NCBI RefSeq assembly: GCF_003970795.1
Contig: NZ_RWKW01000031.1
Coordinates: 62,001-126,000 of the forward strand
Length of the DNA stretch: 64,000 nucleotides
Origin: Aquibium carbonis
GTDB taxonomy: Bacteria > Pseudomonadota > Alphaproteobacteria > Rhizobiales > Rhizobiaceae
Direction of reading: 5' to 3'
Below, in pieces: positions 8,457-16,558 of this stretch. Each line of letters begins with the position of its first letter. The first letter of the stretch is position 1. The position numbers were made by a program, and so were the translations under genes. The notes beneath the pieces were generated by a model. It was not told the DNA's origin, made no database searches, and worked only from the letters and a program-made list of their open reading frames with translations.

Positions 8457-9538
8457 TGTTCCTTCGACGCCTGCTCTTCGTCGCCTGCCTCGTGCCGGTT
8501 TCCTGCGCTTCGGCCATGTCCGCCGAACCCCCGGGCGCAACCGCCATGGTGCAAGGCGTGATCGAGCGCTACGTCGCGCCCGCCTATGGGACGTTTGCGT
8601 TGACGTCACGCGAATTGGGTGATGCCGTCGACGCGCTATGCGCGGAGCCGTCGCCGCAGCGGCTCGCGGGTGCGCGCGCCGCCTTCGCCGAAACCGTCGA
8701 TGCCTGGTCGCGGGTCGAACTGGTTCGCTTCGGCCCGGTCACGGACGGAAACCGCCTTGAACGCGTACTCTACTGGCCCGACCGGCGCTCGACCGGCCTC
8801 AAGCAGGTGCAGTCGCTCCTGGCGGAGGAAAACGCCGCCGCGCTCGACGTCGCGGCCCTCGCCTCCAAGAGTGTCGCCGTGCAGGGGCTCGGCGCGCTGG
8901 AATTCGCCCTCTTCGGCACCGGCGCCGACGACATGACCCGCCTGGCCGGCTACCGTTGCGCCTACGCTGCGGCGATTGCCGCCAACGTCGAGACGATTGC
9001 CGAAGCGCTTGAAACCGCCTGGTCTGCGGGCGAGGGCGCGGCCGGCCTCTGGGCGGCGCCCGGCCCCGACAATCCGCTCTACCGCGACGGCGGCGAGGCG
9101 CTGGGCGAACTGCTGGACATCATGATCCATGGCCTGGAACTCGTCCGTGACGTCCGCATCAACGGCTTCCTCGGCGCCGCCGCGTCCGGCGACAGGCCCA
9201 GGCAGGCGCTGCTCTGGCGGTCTGGTCAGACGGTCGCGACGCTGCGCGGCAATCTCGCCTCGATCGAGGGTCTGCTCGAGGCCGCCGACATGGAAGCCCA
9301 TCTCCCCGAGGATCGCCGCTGGGTTGTCCGCTCGGCCCTGTTCGAGCTCGCCAATGCGCAGCGAGCGCTGGCCGGGATCGAGGTCGAACCGGTGGAGGAC
9401 CTCCTCGCCGATCCCGAAAGCCGGGCCACGCTCGAATACGTCCGTCTCGTCACCGCGAGCCTGTCGGACGTCATCGGCCGCCAGCTCAGCGGCGAGTTCG
9501 GCCTGACCGCCGGCTTTTCCTCGCTCGACGGCGACTGA
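8456..9538 (+). CDS. Imelysin family protein (second copy)
   Basis: A 360-residue exported protein of the imelysin family. The ATG shares one base with the preceding TGA (TGATG at 8454-8458), so translation is coupled to the DUF1111 gene. The signal peptide is MFLRRLLFVACLVPVSCASA. Its equivalent of the family GxHxxE motif reads GLGALEFALFG: the glycine and glutamate are kept but the histidine is replaced by glycine. The first copy keeps the histidine. The two imelysins may therefore differ in metal binding or in partner. Length and the GYRCAYAAA and later helical segments fit the all-alpha imelysin fold. Confidence 0.85.
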   Translation: MFLRRLLFVACLVPVSCASAMSAEPPGATAMVQGVIERYVAPAYGTFALTSRELGDAVDALCAEPSPQRLAGARAAFAETVDAWSRVELVRFGPVTDGNRLERVLYWPDRRSTGLKQVQSLLAEENAAALDVAALASKSVAVQGLGALEFALFGTGADDMTRLAGYRCAYAAAIAANVETIAEALETAWSAGEGAAGLWAAPGPDNPLYRDGGEALGELLDIMIHGLELVRDVRINGFLGAAASGDRPRQALLWRSGQTVATLRGNLASIEGLLEAADMEAHLPEDRRWVVRSALFELANAQRALAGIEVEPVEDLLADPESRATLEYVRLVTASLSDVIGRQLSGEFGLTAGFSSLDGD

Positions 9539-9539
9539 C

Positions 9540-10649
9540 ATGCGCCACCGTCCGCGCGCGCCTCTGGTCGACCGCCGCGCTTTCCTGAAGGCGGCAGGCA
9601 GCGTCTTCCTCGCCGGGCTGGCACCCGGAGCCGCCAGGGCCATGCTCGCGACAGACGCGGTGTTCGCCACGGCCTATGCCGACCGCCAGGGCCGCTATGG
9701 AATTGCGCTGCTTTCCGAGACGGGCCGTCTGCTCCACGCGCTGCCTTTGCCCGACCGAGGCCACGACATCGCCTTCGATCGCACCTTTGGCCGCTCCGCG
9801 GCCTTCGCCCGGCGTCCGGGCACCTTCGCTCTCGTCTTCGACCATGCCGGCCGCGGCGAGCCGCTGGCCATCGCCGCCGCCCCAGGCCGCCATTTCTTCG
9901 GCCACGGCGTGTTTTCGCCAGACGGTCGGCTGCTATATGCCACCGAAAATGATGTCGACGCCGCCGCGGGCCGGATCGGCGTCTACGATGCGACCGACGG
10001 ATTTGCCCGCATCGGCGAGTTTCCGACCCATGGCATGGACCCGCACGAGCTTCTTTTGATGTCCGACGGCCGCACGATCGCGGTCGCCAATGGCGGTATC
10101 GAAACTCATCCGGATTACGGCCGTGCCAAGCTCAATCTCGCCACCATGAAGCCGTCGCTCGCCTTCCTCGACCGTGAGACCGGCGCCCTCGTCGAGCGCC
10201 ACGAACTGTCGCCCGACCTGCACAAGCTGTCGATCCGCCACATGGATCTCGACGCCCGTGGGCGTGTCTGGTTCGGCTGCCAGTACGAAGGGCCTGCCCT
10301 CGACCGCCCTCCTCTCGTCGGAACCGTGCGGCCCGGCGAGGCGATGGCTCTTCTCGACATGCCGCCGGACATTCTGTCGGGCTTGCGCAACTACATTGGG
10401 TCCGTCGCAGCGAACCCGGCCGCCGGCACGGTGGCCGTCTCCTCGCCGCAGGGGAACCGCATGGCGGTGATCGACGCCACGACCGGCACTGTTCTGGCGG
10501 TTCGTTCGCTCACCGAGGTCTGTGGCCTTGCGGCCGACCGCGACGGCTTCCTCGCCACGACGGGCGAGGGGCGCATCGTGCCGGTTTCGGGCGGCGAGGC
10601 GACGCTGCCCGACCATGTCTGGGACAACCATATCCTCAGGATCGGCTGA
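9540..10649 (+). CDS. DUF1513 family exported protein
   Basis: A 369-residue protein with a Tat-type leader, DRRAFLKAAGSVFLAGLAPG, then a predicted beta-propeller-like repeat body (GHGVFSPDGRLLYATEN, THGMDPHELLLMSDGRTIAVANGG). These blocks mark the DUF1513 family, which commonly closes imelysin/DUF1111 operons. It starts two bases after the second imelysin gene. Folding before Tat export suggests that a cofactor or metal is loaded in the cytoplasm, but none can be identified. Role inferred only from context: a periplasmic component of the same iron system. The operon ends here, convergent with phnN 25 bases later. Confidence 0.85.
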   Translation: MRHRPRAPLVDRRAFLKAAGSVFLAGLAPGAARAMLATDAVFATAYADRQGRYGIALLSETGRLLHALPLPDRGHDIAFDRTFGRSAAFARRPGTFALVFDHAGRGEPLAIAAAPGRHFFGHGVFSPDGRLLYATENDVDAAAGRIGVYDATDGFARIGEFPTHGMDPHELLLMSDGRTIAVANGGIETHPDYGRAKLNLATMKPSLAFLDRETGALVERHELSPDLHKLSIRHMDLDARGRVWFGCQYEGPALDRPPLVGTVRPGEAMALLDMPPDILSGLRNYIGSVAANPAAGTVAVSSPQGNRMAVIDATTGTVLAVRSLTEVCGLAADRDGFLATTGEGRIVPVSGGEATLPDHVWDNHILRIG

Positions 10650-10673
10650 CGCGACCCGGGTGCGCGACACGCC

Positions 10674-11306
10674 TTACAGATCGACCGGCGCCGCGGCCAT
10701 CTCGCCGGCAGAGCGGATTGCCGCGACCAGAGCTTCGCCGGCCTGTTCGATCGGTCCGTCATTGACGATCGACGTGACCGCGCCGCTGACACCGTCCGCA
10801 CCGGCGGCCGCGCGGGCAAGCCTTGCCGACACCTCGTCCGCGCTTTCGCGGCCGCGCGCCATCAGCCGCTTTGCCAGCGTTTCGGGGCTTGCGGTGATGG
10901 CCACCACGAGGACATGGCGATAGCGCACCTTGAGCGCCGGAAGAGCCGCCCGCGACAGGTTGGCGACGACGGTGTGACCGGCTGCGATCTGTCGATCGAC
11001 GCTCGCCGGCAATCCATAGTGCAGACCGTGCGCGTCCCATGACAGGGAAAAGGCCCCGCCCGCCCGCGCATGTTCGAAAGCCTCGGGCGACAGCGAATCA
11101 TGATCCTCCGTCGAACCGTCGGCCGCGCGCGTGATCACCCGGCGCACGAAATGCACCGGCGCGCGCTCGTCGGCGCCCAGCCGCGCCTTGGCATAGGCGA
11201 TCAGCGTGTCCTTGCCGACCCCGCTCGGGCCGACGATCGCCACGAACGCGCCCTGGCGTTCCCGCTGGTCGCGGCTTCTCGGCTTCACCTCCAGCTGCGT
11301 TTCCAT
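10674..11306 (-). CDS. phnN: Ribose 1,5-bisphosphate phosphokinase PhnN
   Basis: A 210-residue P-loop kinase of the guanylate kinase-like group. Walker A is GPSGVGKD, followed by FVRRVITRAADGSTEDHDSLS and LSWDAHGLHYGLP, the GMP-kinase-like substrate lid. PhnN phosphorylates ribose 1,5-bisphosphate to PRPP, the last step of C-P lyase phosphonate use. The start at 11306 is chosen because its ATG overlaps the phnM stop in ATGA, giving METQLEVKPRSR; the longer version would run into phnM. It is the last gene of the phosphonate locus on this strand. Confidence 0.92.
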   Translation of the reverse strand: METQLEVKPRSRDQRERQGAFVAIVGPSGVGKDTLIAYAKARLGADERAPVHFVRRVITRAADGSTEDHDSLSPEAFEHARAGGAFSLSWDAHGLHYGLPASVDRQIAAGHTVVANLSRAALPALKVRYRHVLVVAITASPETLAKRLMARGRESADEVSARLARAAAGADGVSGAVTSIVNDGPIEQAGEALVAAIRSAGEMAAAPVDL

Positions 11307-12445
11307 CAGGCCACGCGGCGGCCTTCGCGCCAAACGGAGCGGACCACCGGAATGTGCTCGTCCACGCGCACGCGCACGAGATCGGCCCGTTTGCCCACGG
11401 CGATCTCGCCGCGATCGGTCAGCCCGGTCGCCGCCGCCGGGTTCTTCGAAACCATCGCCACGGCCTGCGGCAGCGAGACTGAATCCACCACGTCGCCCAG
11501 GAAGAAAGCCGACTGGATGAGGCTGTAGGGGATGTAGTCCGATGACAGGATGTCGAGGCAGCCATGTTCGGCCAGTTCGCGCGCCGAGACGTTGCCCGAA
11601 TGCGATCCGCCGCGCACGACGTTCGGCGCGCCCATCAGAACGCCCATGCCGGCACGCTTGGAGGCGGACGCCGCCGCCAGCGTGGTCGGGAACTCGGCCA
11701 CCTTGATCCCTTGCTCGATCGCCTCGTCGACATGCGCTGTCGTTGCGTCGTCATGGCTGGCGAGCACGATGCCGCGCTCCTGGCAGGCTTGCGAGATCGC
11801 CATGCGATTGCGGCGCGAGTTGCGATCCGACTGGGCGATGCGCGTTTCGCAGAAGCGGATGAATTCCTCATCCGTCAGTTTCAGCTTACGCTGATAATAG
11901 TGGGAATAGGTCTCCAGATTGACGAACTGCCGTTGTCCCGGCGCGTGGTCCATCAGCGAGGCGAGCCTGACGCGGGCATCGCCATCGAAATGGGCGAAGC
12001 CGTCCAGGCAATCATCGGCCGAGACCTCGCAGCGAAGGTGAATGAAGTGGTCGGCGCGCAGCCGGTCCTTGGCGACGCCGTCCTCGATCGCGTCTGCGAG
12101 CTTGCGCATGTCCTGCGCCGTGATCTCCGGATCTTCGTCCATGCCGACGCGCAGGGCGTCGAAGACGGTGGTGATACCCGACGTCGCCACCTGCGCGTCA
12201 TGGGCCAGCACGGCGGCGAGCGGGTTCCAGCGCACTTTCGGCCGAGGGGCATAGTGGCCTTCCAGATGGTCGGTGTGCAGTTCCACCAGCCCGGGGATCA
12301 GGTAGTCGCCGCCGAGATCCTCGCCATGGCGCGTGGCACCCGGTGAGACGTCGGAGATCAGCCCGTCGCGGATGGCGACCGAGCCCTCGACGATCTCGTC
12401 GGCGAGCACGATGCGGGCGTTGGTGAAGATGAGGTCGGTCGACAT
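11306..12445 (-). CDS. phnM: Alpha-D-ribose 1-methylphosphonate 5-triphosphate diphosphatase PhnM
   Basis: A 379-residue amidohydrolase-fold enzyme. It removes pyrophosphate from the PhnGHI product to give ribose 1-methylphosphonate 5-phosphate, the PhnJ substrate. The metal-binding start is GLVELHTDHLEGHYAPRP. Later landmarks are HFIHLRCEVSADD, IVLASHDDATTAHV and SSDYIPYSLIQSAF, all typical of PhnM. The ATG at 12445 begins MSTDLIFTNARIVLADE. One base separates it from the DUF1045 gene and it overlaps phnN by four bases, so the last three genes of this strand form a tight unit. Confidence 0.95.
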   Translation of the reverse strand: MSTDLIFTNARIVLADEIVEGSVAIRDGLISDVSPGATRHGEDLGGDYLIPGLVELHTDHLEGHYAPRPKVRWNPLAAVLAHDAQVATSGITTVFDALRVGMDEDPEITAQDMRKLADAIEDGVAKDRLRADHFIHLRCEVSADDCLDGFAHFDGDARVRLASLMDHAPGQRQFVNLETYSHYYQRKLKLTDEEFIRFCETRIAQSDRNSRRNRMAISQACQERGIVLASHDDATTAHVDEAIEQGIKVAEFPTTLAAASASKRAGMGVLMGAPNVVRGGSHSGNVSARELAEHGCLDILSSDYIPYSLIQSAFFLGDVVDSVSLPQAVAMVSKNPAAATGLTDRGEIAVGKRADLVRVRVDEHIPVVRSVWREGRRVA

Positions 12446-12446
12446 G

Positions 12447-13154
12447 TCATGCGATCTTTCGTTGCGGCATCCGCCCGAGCGCGCGGTGCGCAAGGACGGT
12501 GAAGGGTGCGCCGGGCTCGGGCTCGACGAACAGCGCGATCGAGCCGACGACCAGAGGCTCGTCGAGCAGCGATCCGAAGTGGCTCTCGATCGCGCCGCGC
12601 AGCCGGTCCGCGTCCGCTGCCGGCACCTGGCCGGACAGGGTCATGTGAAAGCGGAAAGCCTCGAACACGTATGGATAGCCCCATTGCTGCAGATATTTGA
12701 GCTCGGCGGGCTTCAGTTTGCCGGGGTTGCGCCGCGCGAGATCAGACTCCGACATCGGGGCGCGAAAGCGGTCGAACGCAACCACGATGTCGCTTGCCAG
12801 CCGGTCGAGGGGCTCGCTGCGCTGTGCTGGCGTGAGAGCGAAGAAGCGGTCGATCTGCGACAGCCGAACCTGTGGCAGCACCACCGGCTCGACGGCTTCG
12901 GCGAAGGTATCGAAAGCCGTGAGCAGGCTGTTCTCCGTCTCGATTCCTGCCAGTTCGAAAGGCGCCTTCAAGGTGGCGTGAAAGCCGTATCGGCGGGCGG
13001 AGGCGGTGAAGTAGGCCAGTTCCTCGCGCGACAGGTCGGCCATGTCTGGCCGCTCGACCGCCAACCCCGTGAAAACGTCGCGGCCGAGCCACCGTGCCGC
13101 GGCGGACGTCATCGGGTCACCCTTCGGGGGCGTGAAATAAATGGCGTATCGCAT
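12447..13154 (-). CDS. DUF1045 phosphonate-operon protein, 2H phosphoesterase-like
   Basis: A 235-residue protein of the family found in many alphaproteobacterial phn clusters (TIGR03223/DUF1045). It carries two H-x-T motifs: His59-Ala-Thr61 in YGFHATLKAPF and His170-Met-Thr172 in FRFHMTLSGQV. This is the hallmark of 2H phosphoesterases, which open cyclic phosphates. The locus has no phnP, the usual enzyme for 5-phosphoribosyl 1,2-cyclic phosphate, and this gene lies directly before phnM and phnN. A cyclic phosphodiesterase role is therefore a reasonable inference, not shown. The ATG at 13154 begins MRYAIYFTPP; a longer in-frame start lacks similarity to the family N-terminus. Confidence 0.85.
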   Translation of the reverse strand: MRYAIYFTPPKGDPMTSAAARWLGRDVFTGLAVERPDMADLSREELAYFTASARRYGFHATLKAPFELAGIETENSLLTAFDTFAEAVEPVVLPQVRLSQIDRFFALTPAQRSEPLDRLASDIVVAFDRFRAPMSESDLARRNPGKLKPAELKYLQQWGYPYVFEAFRFHMTLSGQVPAADADRLRGAIESHFGSLLDEPLVVGSIALFVEPEPGAPFTVLAHRALGRMPQRKIA

Positions 13155-13317
13155 GGGAACATCCTCGCCGGAGGCGATGGCATAGGTGATTTTCGTGACA
13201 GAATGACGAAGCGGGACCCGCTTGCGTATAGCAGATGCGCCGCCCCCCGTCATGGCGCCGAAACCAAACGGTTGCCGTCGGGACGTATCCCTTCCGTGCC
13301 CGCTGTCGTCGCCGCCC

Positions 13318-14673
13318 TCAGAGGGCGGCCGGGTTCGTCGTGCGGCCAATCAGCTTCTGTCGCAGCCAGCCCGAAACGATGTCCATGGTGCTGACCATCA
13401 GCAGCGTCAGGATGATGTAGTAGCTGACCTCCTCCCAATCCTTCTGCGTCTGGATCGCCTGGGTCAACAGCAGGCCGATGCCGCCGCCAACGATGGCGCC
13501 GATGATCGTCGCGCTGCGGGTATTGGATTCCAGGTAATAGAGCACCTGGCTCAGGATCACCGGCGCAACCTGCGGGATGACGCCGAAGCGGTTGCGCTGG
13601 ATCGCATTGGCGCCTGTCGAGCGCAGGCCGTCGATCTGCTTGTTGTCGACGTTTTCCAGCGCTTCCGAAAACAGCTTGCCGAAGGAGCCGGTGTCGGTGA
13701 GCAGGATCGCCAGCGATCCCGTCAACGGGCCCGGGCCGAAGGCGCGCGACAGGATGATCGTCCAGATCAGCCCGTCCACGCCGCGCAGGAAGTCGAACAG
13801 CCGGCGGATGCCGAAACGCACCAGAAAGCTCGGCGAAAAGTTGATGGCCGCCGCGAAGGCGAGGGGAAAGGCGACCAGCATGGCGCCCATCGTGCCGAGA
13901 AACGCCATCAGCACGGTTTCGAAGATCGCCCAGACGACATCCTTGTGTCGCCACATCTCGTTGTTCCAGAAATCGGATGCCATGGCGCCGATGTTGGACT
14001 GGCCGGGCCGGACCTGGTCGCCGCTGACTGCGAGGCTGGCGAGTTCGCCCCAGGACTTGCCGGCGAACGGGCTGTCGAGCGTGAAGAAGAACAGTTCCCA
14101 CCCGGCGAAGTATCGCAACGCCTCGGTGCGGTTGCGGGTGACAGAGACGCGTCCTGCGGCCCGGTTGATCGAGACGCGTGTGTTCGAGGCATTGATCCAG
14201 TCGGGCAGCGGGCCTTGCGGCGTGTCGAGCACGATGCCGTCGTCGGTCCGGCGGATCGACACGAGCCCGTAGCCCGGAACGTCGTAACGCACCGCGCCCG
14301 GGTCGAAGCGGACGATCTCGCCGCCGCCGAGTTCGACCACCACCGACTGGCCGTCCCGCTGAACCCAGTCGGGCCACGCGTCGTCGGCATACTTGCCCTT
14401 GTTCTCGCCCTCGATAGCCACGCTCGTCTCGCCCGAGCGGTTGTCCTGCGACACGTGGACCTTGTGGCTGTAGGTGTCGGCGAGCAGGATTCTGGCGTTG
14501 TCCATCCGCGCCCGCTCGGCGAGGCCCGGAATGTCGAAGGCGAAGAACACGTAGACGAAGTAGGCGAGGATGATGGCGGGCACGCCGAAGGCGACAAGCC
14601 GCTTGCGGCGGAAGAGGCCCACGGCCGTCGCGCGGGTCCGTGCTGGATCATAGCCGATGTCGGCGACAGCCAT
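13318..14673 (-). CDS. phnE: Phosphonate ABC transporter permease PhnE (second)
   Basis: A 451-residue inner-membrane permease. After a first membrane helix (LVAFGVPAIILAYFVYVFFA, about 30-50) comes a long soluble stretch of roughly 190 residues. The MetI-like permease domain follows (VVWAIFETVLMAFLGTMGAM onward), with the EAA-type loop near GANAIQRNRFGVIPQVAP. The other PhnE has no such insert. It pairs with PhnC and PhnD for import of phosphonates or phosphate esters. The ATG overlaps the stop of the preceding phnE in ATGA at 14673, which fixes the start. Confidence 0.92.
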   Translation of the reverse strand: MAVADIGYDPARTRATAVGLFRRKRLVAFGVPAIILAYFVYVFFAFDIPGLAERARMDNARILLADTYSHKVHVSQDNRSGETSVAIEGENKGKYADDAWPDWVQRDGQSVVVELGGGEIVRFDPGAVRYDVPGYGLVSIRRTDDGIVLDTPQGPLPDWINASNTRVSINRAAGRVSVTRNRTEALRYFAGWELFFFTLDSPFAGKSWGELASLAVSGDQVRPGQSNIGAMASDFWNNEMWRHKDVVWAIFETVLMAFLGTMGAMLVAFPLAFAAAINFSPSFLVRFGIRRLFDFLRGVDGLIWTIILSRAFGPGPLTGSLAILLTDTGSFGKLFSEALENVDNKQIDGLRSTGANAIQRNRFGVIPQVAPVILSQVLYYLESNTRSATIIGAIVGGGIGLLLTQAIQTQKDWEEVSYYIILTLLMVSTMDIVSGWLRQKLIGRTTNPAAL

Positions 14674-15533
14674 CAGAACCCCCTCACGAGCTTGTTGCGG
14701 AAGTGGCTCGATGTCTGGTCGATCACCACGATTGTCAGGAAGAGCAGGATAAAGATTGCAGCCGCCGCGTCGTAGCGGCCGGTCCCCCAGGAGATGGCGA
14801 TGCGCAGTTCCGATCCGATGCCGCCCGCGCCGACGAAGCCCAGGATGGCCGAGGCACGCACATTGATCTCGAACCGCAGCAGCGCATAGGATAGATAGTT
14901 GGGCGCGACCTGCGGCATCACGCCGAGCCACATGCGCTGCAGCCAGGAGGCGCCGACAGACGTCAGGCCCTCGACCGGCTTCAGGTCGGCGTTTTCGTTG
15001 ACTTCGGAAAACAGTTTGCCCAGCGCGCCCGCCGTGTGGAAGGTGATGGCGATCATGGCCGGCACCGGTCCACCGCCGAGAATGAAGATCAGCACCAGCG
15101 CGATCACCACCTCGGGCAGGGCGCGCATGACGTCCATCGCGCGGCGGAAGACGCCGATCAGGCGGGGCCAGCGCGCCAGCCCGCGCGTGGAAAGAAGAGA
15201 CAGCAGGATGGCGAAAATCGCACCGATGAGCGTCGAGACGGCGGCGATGTTGATGGTTTCGACCAACGCAGGGAAATACATGGCCAGATTGCCGGGAAGC
15301 GCCGCCGACTTCTCGAACGCCTCCTTGATCAGTTCGGCCGGGAAATCGAAGATGCGGCTGAGGCCGGACCAGAAGCCGCCTGCGTTGCGGCTGTCGGCGA
15401 GATCGAACCCGGCCGCGAGCATGGCGACGAAGACGATGAGGACGATGCCGGAGTAAATGCGCTTGCGCTGCACCATGGCCATATAGCCGGCCTTGATGTT
15501 GTCGACCGGTGCGCCGATCGTCAGATTCGCCAT
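14673..15533 (-). CDS. phnE: Phosphonate ABC transporter permease PhnE (first)
   Basis: A 286-residue permease of normal PhnE length. Six or so membrane segments are visible, including IYSGIVLIVFVAMLAAGF, VSTLIGAIFAILLSLL and AIFILLFLTIVVI. The conserved loop GASWLQRMWLGVMPQVAPNY contacts the ATPase PhnC. It is encoded between phnD and the second phnE, with which it probably forms a heterodimeric channel. A 12-bp hairpin in the gap after phnD (15556-15583) may lower transcription from here on relative to phnD. Confidence 0.94.
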   Translation of the reverse strand: MANLTIGAPVDNIKAGYMAMVQRKRIYSGIVLIVFVAMLAAGFDLADSRNAGGFWSGLSRIFDFPAELIKEAFEKSAALPGNLAMYFPALVETINIAAVSTLIGAIFAILLSLLSTRGLARWPRLIGVFRRAMDVMRALPEVVIALVLIFILGGGPVPAMIAITFHTAGALGKLFSEVNENADLKPVEGLTSVGASWLQRMWLGVMPQVAPNYLSYALLRFEINVRASAILGFVGAGGIGSELRIAISWGTGRYDAAAAIFILLFLTIVVIDQTSSHFRNKLVRGF

Positions 15534-15555
15534 GCCCGTCCCCTTGAAAATGCGA

Positions 15556-15583
15556 ACGGACGGGCTCGCGAGAGCCCGTCCGT
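15556..15583 (-). terminator. Perfect 12-bp hairpin between phnD and phnE
   Basis: ACGGACGGGCTC and GAGCCCGTCCGT flank a GCGA tetraloop. On the minus strand it is followed five bases later by TTTT. It sits 14 bases after the phnD stop and before phnE, within one transport operon. Hairpins at this place often protect the binding-protein mRNA and partly stop read-through, which gives more PhnD than permease. It may be attenuation rather than full termination. Confidence 0.6.
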
Positions 15584-15597
15584 CGATGTCAGCCTGA

Positions 15598-16503
15598 TCA
15601 GTTGGTCTGTGCTTTGCGCAGGTCGATCATGGTCTGGTAAGCGTCGTGCGCGATCGGCATGAAGCCTGCTGTCTCGCCAGCGGCCATCTTGTAGGCGCAG
15701 TCCTTGTCCTTGGCGTGCAGGCCCTTCAGGAAGTCGACCATTTGGGTCTTCACGTCCGCAGGCAGCGCCTTGCGCAGCACGATCGGGCCCTCCGGGATCG
15801 GCTTCGACTTCCAGATCTCGACGATGTCGTTCATGTCGACGATGCCGGAGTCGACGGCCTTGCGCAGCGCGCCCGAATTGTATCCGTCTTCCCAGTCACC
15901 CTGGCCATCGGCCCAGGTCACGCCGGCATCCACGTCGCCATTGACGACCGCGACGATGGTCTGCTCATGGCCGCCGGTGAAGACGACCTCGCCGAAGTAG
16001 GCGCCGTTTTCCATGGTCGCGCCGGTTTCCTGCGGGATCTCGACGGCGGGAATCAGATAGCCCGAGGTCGAGTTCGGGTCGCCGAAACCGAACTTCTTGC
16101 CCTTCATGTCGGCCAGCGAGGTGATGCCGCTGTCCGTGCGGGCAAAGCCGATCGAATGATAGGCGAAGGAACCGTCGAGGTTGGTCTTGACCAGCACGAC
16201 GTCGACCGCTTCCGGGTCCGTCAGGTAGGTCTTGGCGTAGGCCGATGCGCCGAGCCAGGCCATGTCGATCGTGCCGCCGAGAAGGCCCTGAATCACGCCG
16301 TCATAATCGGCCGGGGTGAAGATCTTGGTCGGTACGCCGAGCAGTTCCTCGGTATAGGCGCGAACGCACTCGTTCGAGGTCATGCGGTCCTGGGCGTTCT
16401 CGCCGCCGAGGATGCCGATGCGGAATTCGCTGATCTTGTCCTGGGCCAGGGCCGGGGCGGCCAGGGCGGCAGTCGCGAGCAGCGCTGCGAGCAGTTTCTT
16501 CAT
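15598..16503 (-). CDS. phnD: Phosphonate ABC transporter substrate-binding protein PhnD
   Basis: A 301-residue periplasmic binding protein with signal peptide MKKLLAALLATAALAAPALA. Its body has EFRIGILGGENAQDR, GVIQGLLGGTIDMAWLGASAYAK and FGDPNSTSGYLIPA, which line the phosphonate pocket in PhnD proteins. VTWADGQGDW is a further family landmark. It delivers the ligand to the two PhnE proteins. Ligand range (2-aminoethylphosphonate, methylphosphonate, phosphite) cannot be read from sequence. It is the second gene after the Pho box at 17444-17461. Confidence 0.95.
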   Translation of the reverse strand: MKKLLAALLATAALAAPALAQDKISEFRIGILGGENAQDRMTSNECVRAYTEELLGVPTKIFTPADYDGVIQGLLGGTIDMAWLGASAYAKTYLTDPEAVDVVLVKTNLDGSFAYHSIGFARTDSGITSLADMKGKKFGFGDPNSTSGYLIPAVEIPQETGATMENGAYFGEVVFTGGHEQTIVAVVNGDVDAGVTWADGQGDWEDGYNSGALRKAVDSGIVDMNDIVEIWKSKPIPEGPIVLRKALPADVKTQMVDFLKGLHAKDKDCAYKMAAGETAGFMPIAHDAYQTMIDLRKAQTN

Positions 16504-16558
16504 GAAGTCTCTCCTTTGGACGATGGTCCGCGACCGTCGGTCGTCGGATGGGGCAAAC

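Noticed and set aside
6309-8609. A 766-codon minus-strand frame opposite bfr, the DUF1111 gene and imelysin
   Set aside because: It lies antisense to well-supported genes with haem motifs and ferroxidase residues. Its translation is Arg/Gly/Ala-rich without domains, a by-product of high GC at third codon positions.
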